Source: Anaerolineae bacterium (GTDB lineage: Bacteria; Chloroflexota; Anaerolineae; Promineifilales; Promineifilaceae). From it: a DNA stretch of 64,000 nt. Under the pieces are notes generated by a model that was not told the origin of the DNA, did no database searches, and saw only the letters and a program-made list of their open reading frames with translations. A program made the translations under genes and the position numbers. This document shows, piece after piece, positions 25,257 to 33,798 of this stretch. The number at the start of each line of letters is the position of its first letter. The first letter of the stretch is position 1. The stretch lies in contig JAHDWK010000003.1 in the NCBI GenBank assembly GCA_023382655.1, positions 186,001 through 250,000 of the forward strand, in the 5' to 3' direction.

Positions 25257-26206
25257 TGCATCCGCCGATTACCGGCACAACCCAACTACTCGGCATCATC
25301 GGCTGGCCGGTGGCGCACAGCTTTAGCCCGGCCATGCACAACGCGGCGCTGGCCGACCGGGGGTTGGACTACGTATACGTGCCCCTGCCGGTGCATCCTG
25401 AGGAAGTGAGTACGGCCGTGTCCGCCCTGCCCACCCTCGGTTTCCGCGGCGTCAACGTCACCGTCCCCCACAAACAGGCCGTCATGCCCCTGCTCGACGA
25501 ACTCGAAGACGCCGCCCAGGCCATTGGCGCGGTGAATACCATTGTCGTAAGCCGTAACCCTTTACCCGTAAACCGTAATCCGTTATCCGTAACCCGTGAA
25601 CCGGTCACGCATCACGCATCACGCATCACGCATCACCGATTACCGATTACCGATTACCGATTACCCATGACCGGCTACAACACCGACTGGGCTGGCTTCC
25701 TGGCCGATCTGGTAGAGCTAGGGGTGGAGGTCAACGGCCGTGACTGTCTCATCCTCGGTGCGGGTGGGTCGGCGCGGGCGGTGGTCTATGCCCTGGCGAA
25801 GTCCGGCGGGCGGGTGCAGGTGGTAGCGCGGCGGCCGGAACAGGCGGGGGAATTGGCGGCGGCGTTACGGCCGTATGCCGGTGATGTGGCGGCACGGCCA
25901 ACGACTGATTTAGCCGCCATTGTCGCCAGGTTGACCGCGCCCCTCATCGTCAACACCACCCCGGTGGGTATGACCCCACACCCGGAAGTCTCCCCCTGGC
26001 CGGATGATCTGCCGCTGCCGCCGGGCGCGTTTGTCTATGATCTGGTGTACAATCCCCGTGAAACTGCCTTCATGCGCCAGGCACAGGCGGCTGGCCTACC
26101 CACCGCCAACGGCCTGGGTATGCTCGTTTACCAGGGCGCCCGCGCCTTTGAGTTATGGACGGGGCACACGCCGAATGTGGCGTTGATGCGGGCGATGGTG
26201 GCATGA
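25253..26206 (+). CDS. aroE: Shikimate dehydrogenase with an in-frame repeat insertion
   Basis: A 317-residue enzyme reducing 3-dehydroshikimate to shikimate with NADPH. Motifs: GIIGWPVAHSFSPAMHNAAL (substrate-binding Ser), VNVTVPHKQAVM (catalytic Lys), GAVNTIV, GYNTDWAGF and ILGAGGSARAVVYAL (Rossmann loop). Typical AroE is 265-290 residues. Here about 41 residues separate VNTIV from TGYNTDW where homologues have about 7-8. The extra segment is encoded by 18 tandem 7-nt units (25545-25670) and shows a heptapeptide period (RNPLPVN, RNPLSVT, REPVTHH, ASRITHH, RLPITDY). It falls in a surface loop between the substrate and NADP domains, so activity may survive. The start is uncertain: an upstream ATG at 25193 also stays open through repeat sequence. 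Confidence 0.93.
   Translation: MLHPPITGTTQLLGIIGWPVAHSFSPAMHNAALADRGLDYVYVPLPVHPEEVSTAVSALPTLGFRGVNVTVPHKQAVMPLLDELEDAAQAIGAVNTIVVSRNPLPVNRNPLSVTREPVTHHASRITHHRLPITDYRLPMTGYNTDWAGFLADLVELGVEVNGRDCLILGAGGSARAVVYALAKSGGRVQVVARRPEQAGELAAALRPYAGDVAARPTTDLAAIVARLTAPLIVNTTPVGMTPHPEVSPWPDDLPLPPGAFVYDLVYNPRETAFMRQAQAAGLPTANGLGMLVYQGARAFELWTGHTPNVALMRAMVA
25545..25670 (+). repeat. 18-unit heptamer tandem repeat inside aroE
   Basis: Strict 7-nt register throughout: TCGTAAG, CCGTAAC, CCTTTAC, CCGTAAA, CCGTAAT, CCGTTAT, CCGTAAC, CCGTGAA, CCGGTCA, four exact CGCATCA, four exact CCGATTA, CCCATGA. The 126 nt keep the aroE frame open. The same unit families occur as intergenic elements at 23082, 37320, 49081 and 50682. 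Confidence 0.9.
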
Positions 26207-26248
26207 TCAATGGTCAATTGATAATTGCCAATTGACCATTGACAATTA
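26207..26248. repeat. Heptamer-built element (TCAATTG family)
   Basis: Six units (TCAATGG, TCAATTG, ATAATTG, CCAATTG, ACCATTG, ACAATTA) directly follow the aroE stop. The sequence is also self-complementary (TCAATGGTCAATTG versus CAATTGACCATTGA), so it can fold as a hairpin. Confidence 0.75.
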
Positions 26249-26263
26249 CCAGGGGAAGTACCT

Positions 26264-27406
26264 ATGACACGAAAATTGTTTTTAATAGGCATGGCGGTGG
26301 TCACGGCCGTACTCGCCACCCATTTGCTGCTGACGATTTTGGACACGGCCGTAGCCGCTGCCCCCACCGATACCCTCGTTTTATACGATGGTGCGTTGGG
26401 GGGCACACCGGACACCCAAAATTTTGAGTATGCGGCCGTAAACCCCACCTTCCCGTTCCCGCCCGCGCAGGCCACCCAAACATACAGCCCGGCGCTGCAA
26501 GCGACGATTCTGGACACGACGCCGGAGATCGGCGATCTGGCCGGTTATGCCGTTACGCCCACATTAGCCCCCATTCTGGATCGGCAGGTCGGCTTCCGGC
26601 TCGATTTTTCTATGCGCATCCACTCCGAAGACCATAACAACAATGACCGTGCCGGATTTAGCATTACCATGTTGTCTGAGGATTTGCTGGGTATCGAGCT
26701 TGCGTTTTGGGAAAATGAAATCTGGGCGCAAGAGGGTGGCGATCCACCCAACCTTTTTACCCATGCGGAGGGGGTGGCCTATGATACTACCGCCAGCATG
26801 GTTGATTATGAACTGGAAATGGTGGAAGATGTGTACCAACTGTCGGCCAATGGCGTCCCCATTTTAAGCGGTATGCTGCGTGATTACACCGCCTGGGAAC
26901 CTCCCTTTCCCTTTGTGCCTGACCCTTATGAACAGCCCAACCTGATCGCCCTGAGTGACAACACTTCGTCGGCGCAGGGCGAAATCTGGATCGCCTATGT
27001 CGCCATCACCACAGAGACAACGCCGTTGCTCAATGTTAATCCGATTAACCTGACCGTTTCGGAAGCAGCGGGCACGGCCGTGCTGAACGTGCAACTGAGC
27101 TATACCTCCACCTTTACGGTGACGGTGGGGTATGAGACAGTGCCGGGTACGGCCGTGCCCGGCATAGATTACACCCCCATCTCCGGCACACTCACCTTCC
27201 CACCCGGTCTCACCAGCCAGAACCTCGCCATCCCCATTCTGGACAACACACTGGACGAACCTGACCGGGAGTTCACCCTGACCATTGCCGACCCCACCTT
27301 TGCCCGCCTGGGCCAATCCTCGGCTGCCATCACCATTCAGGATGACGATGAGATCATCGTAGACCCACTCATGGAGGTTTATCTGCCGCTGGTTGTGAGA
27401 CCATGA
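26264..27406 (+). CDS. Secreted choice-of-anchor Y / Calx-beta protein
   Basis: A 380-residue exported protein: signal peptide at 1-35, then a beta-sandwich at about 38-245. Its features (LVLYDGALGGTPDTQNF near the start, LDTTPEIGDLAGY, RAGFSITMLSEDLLGIELAFW, EGVAYDTTA) match the 'choice-of-anchor Y' module. A Calx-beta domain follows at about 260-360 (YETVPGTAVPGIDYTPISGT, ending AAITIQDDDE), a Ca-binding Ig-like fold used in adhesion. The C-terminus is EVYLPLVVRP, the Leu-Pro motif. Its stop overlaps the next gene's start by four bases (ATGA), which couples it translationally to the phosphorylase gene although one is secreted and the other cytoplasmic. Confidence 0.8.
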   Translation: MTRKLFLIGMAVVTAVLATHLLLTILDTAVAAAPTDTLVLYDGALGGTPDTQNFEYAAVNPTFPFPPAQATQTYSPALQATILDTTPEIGDLAGYAVTPTLAPILDRQVGFRLDFSMRIHSEDHNNNDRAGFSITMLSEDLLGIELAFWENEIWAQEGGDPPNLFTHAEGVAYDTTASMVDYELEMVEDVYQLSANGVPILSGMLRDYTAWEPPFPFVPDPYEQPNLIALSDNTSSAQGEIWIAYVAITTETTPLLNVNPINLTVSEAAGTAVLNVQLSYTSTFTVTVGYETVPGTAVPGIDYTPISGTLTFPPGLTSQNLAIPILDNTLDEPDREFTLTIADPTFARLGQSSAAITIQDDDEIIVDPLMEVYLPLVVRP

Positions 27407-29130
27407 ACCAGGATTTATTTTCGCATCTCCAGTTGATCTATGGGGAGGAGATGGCCGCGACGGTAGCCGAACGGCTGGACAGGATGCTGGCCGCTTTTCA
27501 AGCTAACGCCGAGGCGTTACGGCTGTCCACCCGCCCCCGCGTCTCCCACCAGGATGCCATCCTCATTACCTATGGCGACATGGTGCAGACGGAGGGGGAA
27601 CGGCCGTTGACCACCCTCGCCCACTTTCTGGAAGACCACCTGGCCGGGCTGGTTTCCACCGTTCACCTGCTGCCCTTTTCCCCCTACTCATCTGACGATG
27701 GTTTTGCGGTGATTGATTACAAAGCCGTTCACCCAGAATGGGGCGATTGGCCGGATGTGGCCCAGATCGGCCGTCGCTTTCGCCTGATGTTTGACCTGGT
27801 GGTGAACCACACCTCCGTACAGTGTGACTGGTTTCAGGCGTTTTTGCGGGGGGAACGGCCGTACACCGACTTTTACACCACCGCCGACCCCGACGCCGAC
27901 CTGTCCATGGTTTTTCGCCCGCGTACCCACCCGCTGCTCACCCCGTTTGCCACCGAAACAGGCACAAGCCATGTGTGGACGACCTTTAGCGCCGACCAGG
28001 TTGACCTCAACTTTGCCCACCCTGACGTGCTGCTAACGATGTTGGACGTGCTGCTCTTTTATGTGGCACAGGGGGCGGAATTTATTCGGCTGGACGCCAT
28101 TGCCTACATCTGGAAAGAACTGGGCACAGACTGCCTGCACCGGCCTCAGGCGCACGAGATCGTCAAACTCATGCGCACTGTCTTAAACCAGGTGGCGCCC
28201 CATGTCAGCCTGATCACCGAGACGAACGTGCCTCATGCCGAGAATATCGCTTACTTTGGCAACGGCCGTGACGAAGCGCAACTGGTCTATAACTTCCCCC
28301 TACCGCCCCTGACCCTACACGCCTTCCACACCGGCAACGCGGAAATTTTGTCGCAGTGGGCTGATTCGCTCACCCTGCCTTCCGACGAAGTGACATTTTT
28401 CAATTTCCTGGCCTCCCATGATGGTATTGGCGTGCAGCCGGCGCGCGGACTGCTGCCGGACACGGCCGTGACCACCATGGCCAACCGCATCAAGGCATTG
28501 GGCGGGCTGGTAAATTACAAAACCAACAGCGACGGTAGCCAAAGCCCTTACGAACTGAACTGCACCTACCTGGATGCCCTGGGCGACCCCGACCAGCCTG
28601 ATGAAGCCATTACCCTGAAAGCACAGCGATTCCTGGCAGCGCAGGCGATCATGCTGGCGCTGCGGGGCGTGCCGGGCATCTATTTCCACAGCCTATTTGG
28701 GGCGCAGAACTGGCGAGAAGGGGTACGGCAGACGGGACACAACCGCACCATCAACCGGCAAAAGTGCCAGCATACCCAATTGATTGATGAACTGGCCGAC
28801 CCGGCTTCGTTACGGCACCATGTGTTTTCTGGTTATGCCCATTTGCTACGGCGGCGCACCACCACAGCGGCTTTTGCGCCCCAGGGGGAACAGCAGATGC
28901 TATTTTGCCACCCGGCGGTTTTTGCCCTGTGGCGCATCAGTCCCGATGGCCGTGAGCGCCTGCTCTGCCTGCACAATGTCTCCAACCAGTCGGTAAAAGT
29001 GACGGTGGCTGTGCCGGATGCCAGTGTGCTGGTGAATGTATTGGCCGGGGCGGAAAAGGTGGTGGTGGGGGACGGCCGTGTCCAGCTACAATTGCCCCCT
29101 TATGGTATCAAATGGCTCCAGCCCAGTTGA
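27403..29130 (+). CDS. GH13_18 sugar phosphorylase (glucosylglycerate/sucrose phosphorylase-like)
   Basis: A 575-residue alpha-amylase-fold enzyme without signal peptide. Motifs: ITYGDMVQTEG near the start, HLLPFSPYSSDDGFAVIDY, FDLVVNHTS (conserved region I), FIRLDAIAYIWKE with nucleophile D231, LITETNVPH with acid/base E273, and LASHDGIGV with the transition-state Asp. Lack of the hydrolase loops and the short C-terminal beta domain place it in subfamily GH13_18, which phosphorolyses glucosides to glucose 1-phosphate. ETNVPH after the catalytic Glu resembles glucosylglycerate phosphorylases more than sucrose phosphorylases; that choice is inference. The glycogen debranching enzyme upstream suits the same glucose 1-phosphate economy. 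Confidence 0.85.
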   Translation: MNQDLFSHLQLIYGEEMAATVAERLDRMLAAFQANAEALRLSTRPRVSHQDAILITYGDMVQTEGERPLTTLAHFLEDHLAGLVSTVHLLPFSPYSSDDGFAVIDYKAVHPEWGDWPDVAQIGRRFRLMFDLVVNHTSVQCDWFQAFLRGERPYTDFYTTADPDADLSMVFRPRTHPLLTPFATETGTSHVWTTFSADQVDLNFAHPDVLLTMLDVLLFYVAQGAEFIRLDAIAYIWKELGTDCLHRPQAHEIVKLMRTVLNQVAPHVSLITETNVPHAENIAYFGNGRDEAQLVYNFPLPPLTLHAFHTGNAEILSQWADSLTLPSDEVTFFNFLASHDGIGVQPARGLLPDTAVTTMANRIKALGGLVNYKTNSDGSQSPYELNCTYLDALGDPDQPDEAITLKAQRFLAAQAIMLALRGVPGIYFHSLFGAQNWREGVRQTGHNRTINRQKCQHTQLIDELADPASLRHHVFSGYAHLLRRRTTTAAFAPQGEQQMLFCHPAVFALWRISPDGRERLLCLHNVSNQSVKVTVAVPDASVLVNVLAGAEKVVVGDGRVQLQLPPYGIKWLQPS

Positions 29131-29185
29131 GACTAAAGATTAGAGATTGGAGATTGATTATTCTCCAATCTCCAATCCTCAATTT
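29130..29185. repeat. Heptamer-built inverted repeat (AGATTGG family) at a convergent junction
   Basis: Units AGACTAA, AGATTAG, AGATTGG, AGATTGA, TTATTCT, CCAATCT, CCAATCC, TCAATTT. It supplies the stop and the last 15 or so residues (EDWRLENNQSPISNL) of the minus-strand gene and abuts the stop of the plus-strand phosphorylase. Confidence 0.75.
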
Positions 29186-30266
29186 CTCCGGCCACGCTGC
29201 GCCAGGGCACAAACAGCAGCCACGCCGTCAGCGGCGCAACCACGCTGCCCAATTCGCCAGTGGGCAGCAGAATGTAAAGTCCCATCAAAACCACAAAAGC
29301 GAAAAAATGCCAACGCCGGTAAACCATCATTTGCGCCAACAAGGGCAGCATCAGGATGCCATCGTAGGCACGGGTGTAGGGAGTGATGATGAGCACGGCC
29401 GTGAACCAGGCGCTCCACCAGGCCGGCGGAAATCCTCTGGCGCGCCAGGCCCAGGCCACCATCACGCCAACCACAAACAGGCGGACGAGCGGCGCAATAA
29501 GCGCCGCTGCGAGCGGCGGTAACTGCCACAGTTTCAACTCTCGCTCTAAGGTTGATTGCCAATGGGGGGCAATAGTTTGGGAGATTTCCCCCGTTTGCCG
29601 TATTAGCCAGGGCGGTACCAGCAAAAGTGTGACCAACAGCGCCAGGCTGCCCACCAGCACAACCCCGACCAAACGCCGGTCGCGTGTCCACAGCATCCAG
29701 AGCAACAGCGGCGCGGCCAACAAGATGCCCACCTGCGGCTTCAGCCCCATGAGCAAAAAACAGAGCGACAAAAGCAGCGCCACCGGCCAGCTTTCGGGAA
29801 ACTGGTAAACCAGGATGATGGCTGCCAGCGCGCCTGACAGCACCAGCGGCGTCACCTGCCCAAACAACAGACCAATGAGTGACCAGGGCAGCGCTACCAG
29901 CGCCAGCGTCCATAATCCTTGCACTCGCCAGGCTGCCAGTAAACGGATGGAAGCAAACGACACACCAATGAGAAACAAAAGCCACAAAACCCGCGCCATC
30001 GCCAATGGAAACAGGCCAAAGGGCAAGAGGATGAACAGCAGCCAGGGTGGGCTGAAAAAGAGGGGCGGCGCGCCCTGGTCGGTTTCCTGGTAATGAGCGG
30101 TATACGGGTTTTCCCCCGCCAGGATATAGCGGATGGCCGGGTAAAAGGTCTGGTCGAAGTCACGAATAGGGGGCATGTGAGGGGCGGCGAGTACGGCCGT
30201 ACCCACCAACCCCACCCCGGCCAATGCCAATAACCCCATTAGCCGCCAACGGGATGCCACACTCAT
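29133..30266 (-). CDS. GT87/DUF2029-like polytopic membrane protein
   Basis: A 377-residue integral membrane protein with about ten helices. The start at 30266 overlaps the stop of the upstream gene as ATGA; a longer open frame to 30878 is only an out-of-frame overlap with that gene and is rejected. The N-terminal loop after helix 1 (PPIRDFDQTFYPAIRYILAGENPYT) fits the acidic catalytic loop of DUF2029/GT87 mannosyltransferases that use polyprenyl-phosphate mannose. KPQVGILLAAPLLLW is a typical internal segment. The C-terminal tail EDWRLENNQSPISNL is encoded by a repeat element and is probably a late addition. Third gene of a GT-C operon. Confidence 0.75.
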   Translation of the reverse strand: MSVASRWRLMGLLALAGVGLVGTAVLAAPHMPPIRDFDQTFYPAIRYILAGENPYTAHYQETDQGAPPLFFSPPWLLFILLPFGLFPLAMARVLWLLFLIGVSFASIRLLAAWRVQGLWTLALVALPWSLIGLLFGQVTPLVLSGALAAIILVYQFPESWPVALLLSLCFLLMGLKPQVGILLAAPLLLWMLWTRDRRLVGVVLVGSLALLVTLLLVPPWLIRQTGEISQTIAPHWQSTLERELKLWQLPPLAAALIAPLVRLFVVGVMVAWAWRARGFPPAWWSAWFTAVLIITPYTRAYDGILMLPLLAQMMVYRRWHFFAFVVLMGLYILLPTGELGSVVAPLTAWLLFVPWRSVAGEIEDWRLENNQSPISNL

Positions 30267-31483
30267 CCTGAAGCCTCTGAGGGTAGCAACGGCCGTTCCG
30301 TCCAATAGCGCCGCCACCAGACCATCACCAGCAGCAGCAAAAAAGGCAGCGGCAGGTAGGTGATGGGGTGTTCCTGATCGCCGGTAATCGTTACCAAAAA
30401 GAGCGCCCAGGTAAAAATGATGCTCACCCCATAAAACAGCGCCACCCATAGATTCCCCCGCCGCGCTTGCTGGCTGAGAGTGTGCAATACCATAAACAGG
30501 GGGATGTACATGATGATGTAGTTGGTCGTTGCCGTGCGCACCACCACCATGTTGGTGATGATAAGGGTGAGGCCGATGATGAAATGGAAACGGCCGTCGT
30601 CCACTCCCACCTTCGGCAGCCAGCGCCATTGCCACAGCAGGTAAACGAGCAGCCCGGCAATCAGCGCATACTCCACCGGCTGCCCCAACCAGGGGAGGTA
30701 ATAGCCAGTAATCACCCACAGCGGTGAGCCGGTGATGGTGTAGGCCGGGTAGTAGCTGACCTGGTCTAAAAAGCCGCTCAGCCAGGATGGCAGCAGCACA
30801 AATGACAGTCCCACCAGCGCCAGCATGGAAACCGCAAAGCCGCCAATAAAATACCAACGCCGCTGCCCCAGCGCCCACAGCAGCAGCGCCGGTATAAACA
30901 AAAAGCTCATCTGCGGTTTGATGGTCGTCAGCGCCAGCAGCAGCCCGGCCAACACGTCCCGGTCATGCCGCAGCGCCAGCAGGCAGCCCACCATCCACAG
31001 GTAGATGAAGGCGGCAAACTGCCCCAGGATGATGGTGCGGGTACTGTTGTAAAAGATGACGGCCCAGAGCAGGGTCAACGCCAGCAGCCAGGGCGGTTGC
31101 CGCCAGTTGAACAGTTTGAGGGTGAGGATCACGGCCGTGATCAGCGCAAACTGTATCGTCACCAACCAGATCGCCTGCACCCAGGCATACTCAAGGCTCA
31201 CCAACGGCCAGAGCAGGAAGACGGTGTAAAACGGGTAGACAAAGAGTACCTGGTCTTCTTCAGGGGTGGCGGGACGGCCGTACATGCCAATCTGAATCAA
31301 CTCTGACGCTTCCGGCGAATACGGGTCCATCCCCTCCTGCCAGAAAAGCTGCGCCCCCCGCCAACGCGAATAAAAATCATTCGCCCCCGGTACTTTAGAA
31401 GTAAAGGTCACATACATGCCCACCACACTGGCGGCATACAACGCCAACAACAGAACTGCGATCAACAGATTTTTTTTGTTCAT
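30263..31483 (-). CDS. GT87/DUF2029-like polytopic membrane glycosyltransferase
   Basis: A 406-residue integral membrane protein with about ten to eleven helices. The loop after helix 1 reads GANDFYSRWRGAQLFWQEGMDPYS, the acidic 'DFxxxWxGA...xGxDPY' pattern of DUF2029/GT87 enzymes. TTIKPQMSFLFIPALLLWAL matches the KPQ segment shared with the next gene, suggesting that the two are ancient paralogues. It lies 13 bp downstream of the 31497-33557 gene and overlaps the following gene by four bases, so the three are very likely one transcript. They probably act on cell-envelope glycans or glycolipids, using lipid-linked sugar donors. Confidence 0.78.
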   Translation of the reverse strand: MNKKNLLIAVLLLALYAASVVGMYVTFTSKVPGANDFYSRWRGAQLFWQEGMDPYSPEASELIQIGMYGRPATPEEDQVLFVYPFYTVFLLWPLVSLEYAWVQAIWLVTIQFALITAVILTLKLFNWRQPPWLLALTLLWAVIFYNSTRTIILGQFAAFIYLWMVGCLLALRHDRDVLAGLLLALTTIKPQMSFLFIPALLLWALGQRRWYFIGGFAVSMLALVGLSFVLLPSWLSGFLDQVSYYPAYTITGSPLWVITGYYLPWLGQPVEYALIAGLLVYLLWQWRWLPKVGVDDGRFHFIIGLTLIITNMVVVRTATTNYIIMYIPLFMVLHTLSQQARRGNLWVALFYGVSIIFTWALFLVTITGDQEHPITYLPLPFLLLLVMVWWRRYWTERPLLPSEASG

Positions 31484-31496
31484 AAGCTGTCTGTGA

Positions 31497-33557
31497 TTAC
31501 GGGATCAATTCAACCAGTGTATACACCTGTCCCCATTGCTGCACCAGACGGGTGTGTTCGGCGATAAACCGTTCATATTCGGCTTCGTCTGCCGGCGTTA
31601 CCCCGGCTGCCGCTGCCTCGCGCAAAAACGCCAATCCTTGCTCAAAAATCAACAAATGTGTCACCCCTTCAGCGGCCAATGCCTGGGCGATCTGGTCGGC
31701 CGTATCGTGCTGGTATTCCAGAAATGTATATTTGTCCAAAATATGGTCGCCGCGACATTCCACTTCGCAATAGTAGGTGCGGGGTTCCCATAGAAATTGC
31801 ACTGTTGCCTGGGCGGGCAATGTTTCATTCATGGCTTGGGAAGCCCGGTATACATAGGCGACAGCCGGATTATGGGACAGATAGGCGTCGCGTGATTGCG
31901 GGCCGACAATGAAAGCCGGTGGGTTTTGTGGCAGCCATTGGCCGACTTGCGTCACCAGTTCAAACAAAATGACCACTGCCAGCACCAGGTTGATGAATCG
32001 CCGCAACGAAAATTGCGGATGGTCATATCGTTGTAAATCGGTAATGACCCAGGCCAACGCCGGGCACAAGGCCACAAAAGCCGGCAACAGCAGCCGCGCC
32101 TGGCGCAAAGGGGCCGAATCTATGACACCCACTACCCAGACGGCATATTGGAAAAGGGCAAAAAGCAGCAAAACACGGAAGGCAAAGGGCGCTTGCCGAC
32201 GGCCGAAGCGGGAAAGCGCGTAGAGCAGCAACAGAGGCAACAGCGCCAGATAGAGGGGGCCAGTTTGCCCGTCGCCGCTGTTATCACCAATGCCCAGGGT
32301 GAGGGTGTAGGGCAATGTGAGCAGGGCGGGGATATCCCAACCAATACCCGTACCAGGGGCACGGTGGGCGATGGAGCGGAACTCATCCCAGTAACGGCCG
32401 TCCCACACAAATGGATACACTGGATTCCCGGTAAACGCCCAGTTTTTCACATACCAGGGCAGCGCCACCAACAGCGCCGGAACGGCAAACATCAGCCCCA
32501 GGGGCAACATCTGGCGCGGCTGCCGCCAATGCAGGCCGATGAGCCACAGGCCGATAAACAATGGTGCCACGAAACTGGTGTACTTCAGGCTCATCGCCAG
32601 GCCAGAGAAAAGGCCGCTGATGAGCAGCCAACGGGGTGACTGTGCTTCGTGCCAGCGGATGAAGGCATAGAGGGAGGCCAGCATAGTAAAAGCCAGGGTC
32701 AGATCATTATAGGCGACGGGGGCCAGTTGTAAGACCAACGGGGTAGCCAAGAGCAGGAGTACGGCCGTCCACCCATCGCGCAGCTTAAATCCGGATACAG
32801 CCACCTGGTAGACCAGCCCGCTCAGCAAAAAGACAAAGAAAAAGTGCATGAGTTGGGCGGTGATGTCGCTGCGCACTGCCATCGCCAGCATAAAGAGCAT
32901 TTCCAGCAAAAAAGGATAATTGAGCGAAAAAACATCAATATCGGGGTAAATCTGACCGGCTTGCAGATAAAGCCAGGGGCCGCGCAGGTGGTAGGAAAGG
33001 CCGTCCCAACTGGTGGGGGGCAGCAGTGCCAGGGTGAAGGCCAGCCCTATTGTCAGCACTAGGTAAAGGATGACCAGGGGGGACGGCCGTTGCGGAAACT
33101 GTAGCTGGCGCAAAAACGGAATCAACACGGGCAGGCCGAGCATTGTCAGTACGACCAGCAAGCCAAAGAGAAACGGCCGTTGCAGCCATCCGGCCAACCC
33201 CACCCCCAAAATCAATAAACCAACCGCGCCAAAACCGAGACCAAAGGCGAACAAGGCCGTTTCGCCGGGGCTGCTATTTGCTGGGCCAAACCAGCGCCAC
33301 AGCCATAAGCCCACACCTAACACCGCCAACCATATCCAGAGCGCCGCCGCCACATCCAGCAGGCTGCGCCACACAGCGTTCCCTGAAAAAGAGAAATCGG
33401 CCCAGCCGCCCATCTGCGCGCCAATCGCCTGCAAAATGGCGGCATCCAACGGCTTGTGCGCCACAAAATAGGCGCTGAGGCTAAAAAACAGCCAGCCAAT
33501 AAAAACCACCAGTACAAGCCAGTGCCAGGGTCGAAGAGATGGTTCACCTGGTTTCAT
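31497..33557 (-). CDS. GT39-like polytopic membrane glycosyltransferase
   Basis: A 686-residue integral membrane protein with about 13 helices. A central loop (PPTSWDGLSYHLRGPWLYLQ) carries the conserved Asp-centred motif of GT39/ArnT-like GT-C proteins ('D.l.Yhl..p..y...G'). SLKYTSFVAPLFIGLW follows the expected KYT segment. A C-terminal soluble part of about 150 residues (ending LVQQWGQVYTLVELIP) faces outside. AAGGTG precedes the ATG at 33557. It is the first gene of the three-gene GT-C operon that reads away from the amidase gene. Substrate unknown; O-mannosylation or envelope glycan assembly are possibilities. Confidence 0.78.
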   Translation of the reverse strand: MKPGEPSLRPWHWLVLVVFIGWLFFSLSAYFVAHKPLDAAILQAIGAQMGGWADFSFSGNAVWRSLLDVAAALWIWLAVLGVGLWLWRWFGPANSSPGETALFAFGLGFGAVGLLILGVGLAGWLQRPFLFGLLVVLTMLGLPVLIPFLRQLQFPQRPSPLVILYLVLTIGLAFTLALLPPTSWDGLSYHLRGPWLYLQAGQIYPDIDVFSLNYPFLLEMLFMLAMAVRSDITAQLMHFFFVFLLSGLVYQVAVSGFKLRDGWTAVLLLLATPLVLQLAPVAYNDLTLAFTMLASLYAFIRWHEAQSPRWLLISGLFSGLAMSLKYTSFVAPLFIGLWLIGLHWRQPRQMLPLGLMFAVPALLVALPWYVKNWAFTGNPVYPFVWDGRYWDEFRSIAHRAPGTGIGWDIPALLTLPYTLTLGIGDNSGDGQTGPLYLALLPLLLLYALSRFGRRQAPFAFRVLLLFALFQYAVWVVGVIDSAPLRQARLLLPAFVALCPALAWVITDLQRYDHPQFSLRRFINLVLAVVILFELVTQVGQWLPQNPPAFIVGPQSRDAYLSHNPAVAYVYRASQAMNETLPAQATVQFLWEPRTYYCEVECRGDHILDKYTFLEYQHDTADQIAQALAAEGVTHLLIFEQGLAFLREAAAAGVTPADEAEYERFIAEHTRLVQQWGQVYTLVELIP

Positions 33558-33798
33558 TAAACGACACCTTATTCAATCACCGTTTTGACGTAATAGTGCA
33601 AGTTTAACAAGAGTGGTTACGGGTCGCATTTACCTATAGGTACCAGAATTCACCCTGTTTATACCGTTTCACTCACATCCCCTTGTTATGATTGCCATAC
33701 TTTGAGCCAAAGTAACCGTTCGGCATCAACCTGGCAAAGATTGGTTCAAGCGCCAGGTGTGAACGATGATAACGTAATGGAACAAGAAGGAGCACGCC

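Noticed and set aside
25545..25670. CRISPR-like array or intein within aroE
   Set aside because: Units are 7 nt and contiguous, without spacers of 25-40 nt; there are no intein splicing motifs.
29133..30878. 581-residue frame suggesting a fusion of the two GT87-like genes
   Set aside because: The first 200 residues are the other gene read out of frame; the true start at 30266 makes an ATGA overlap.
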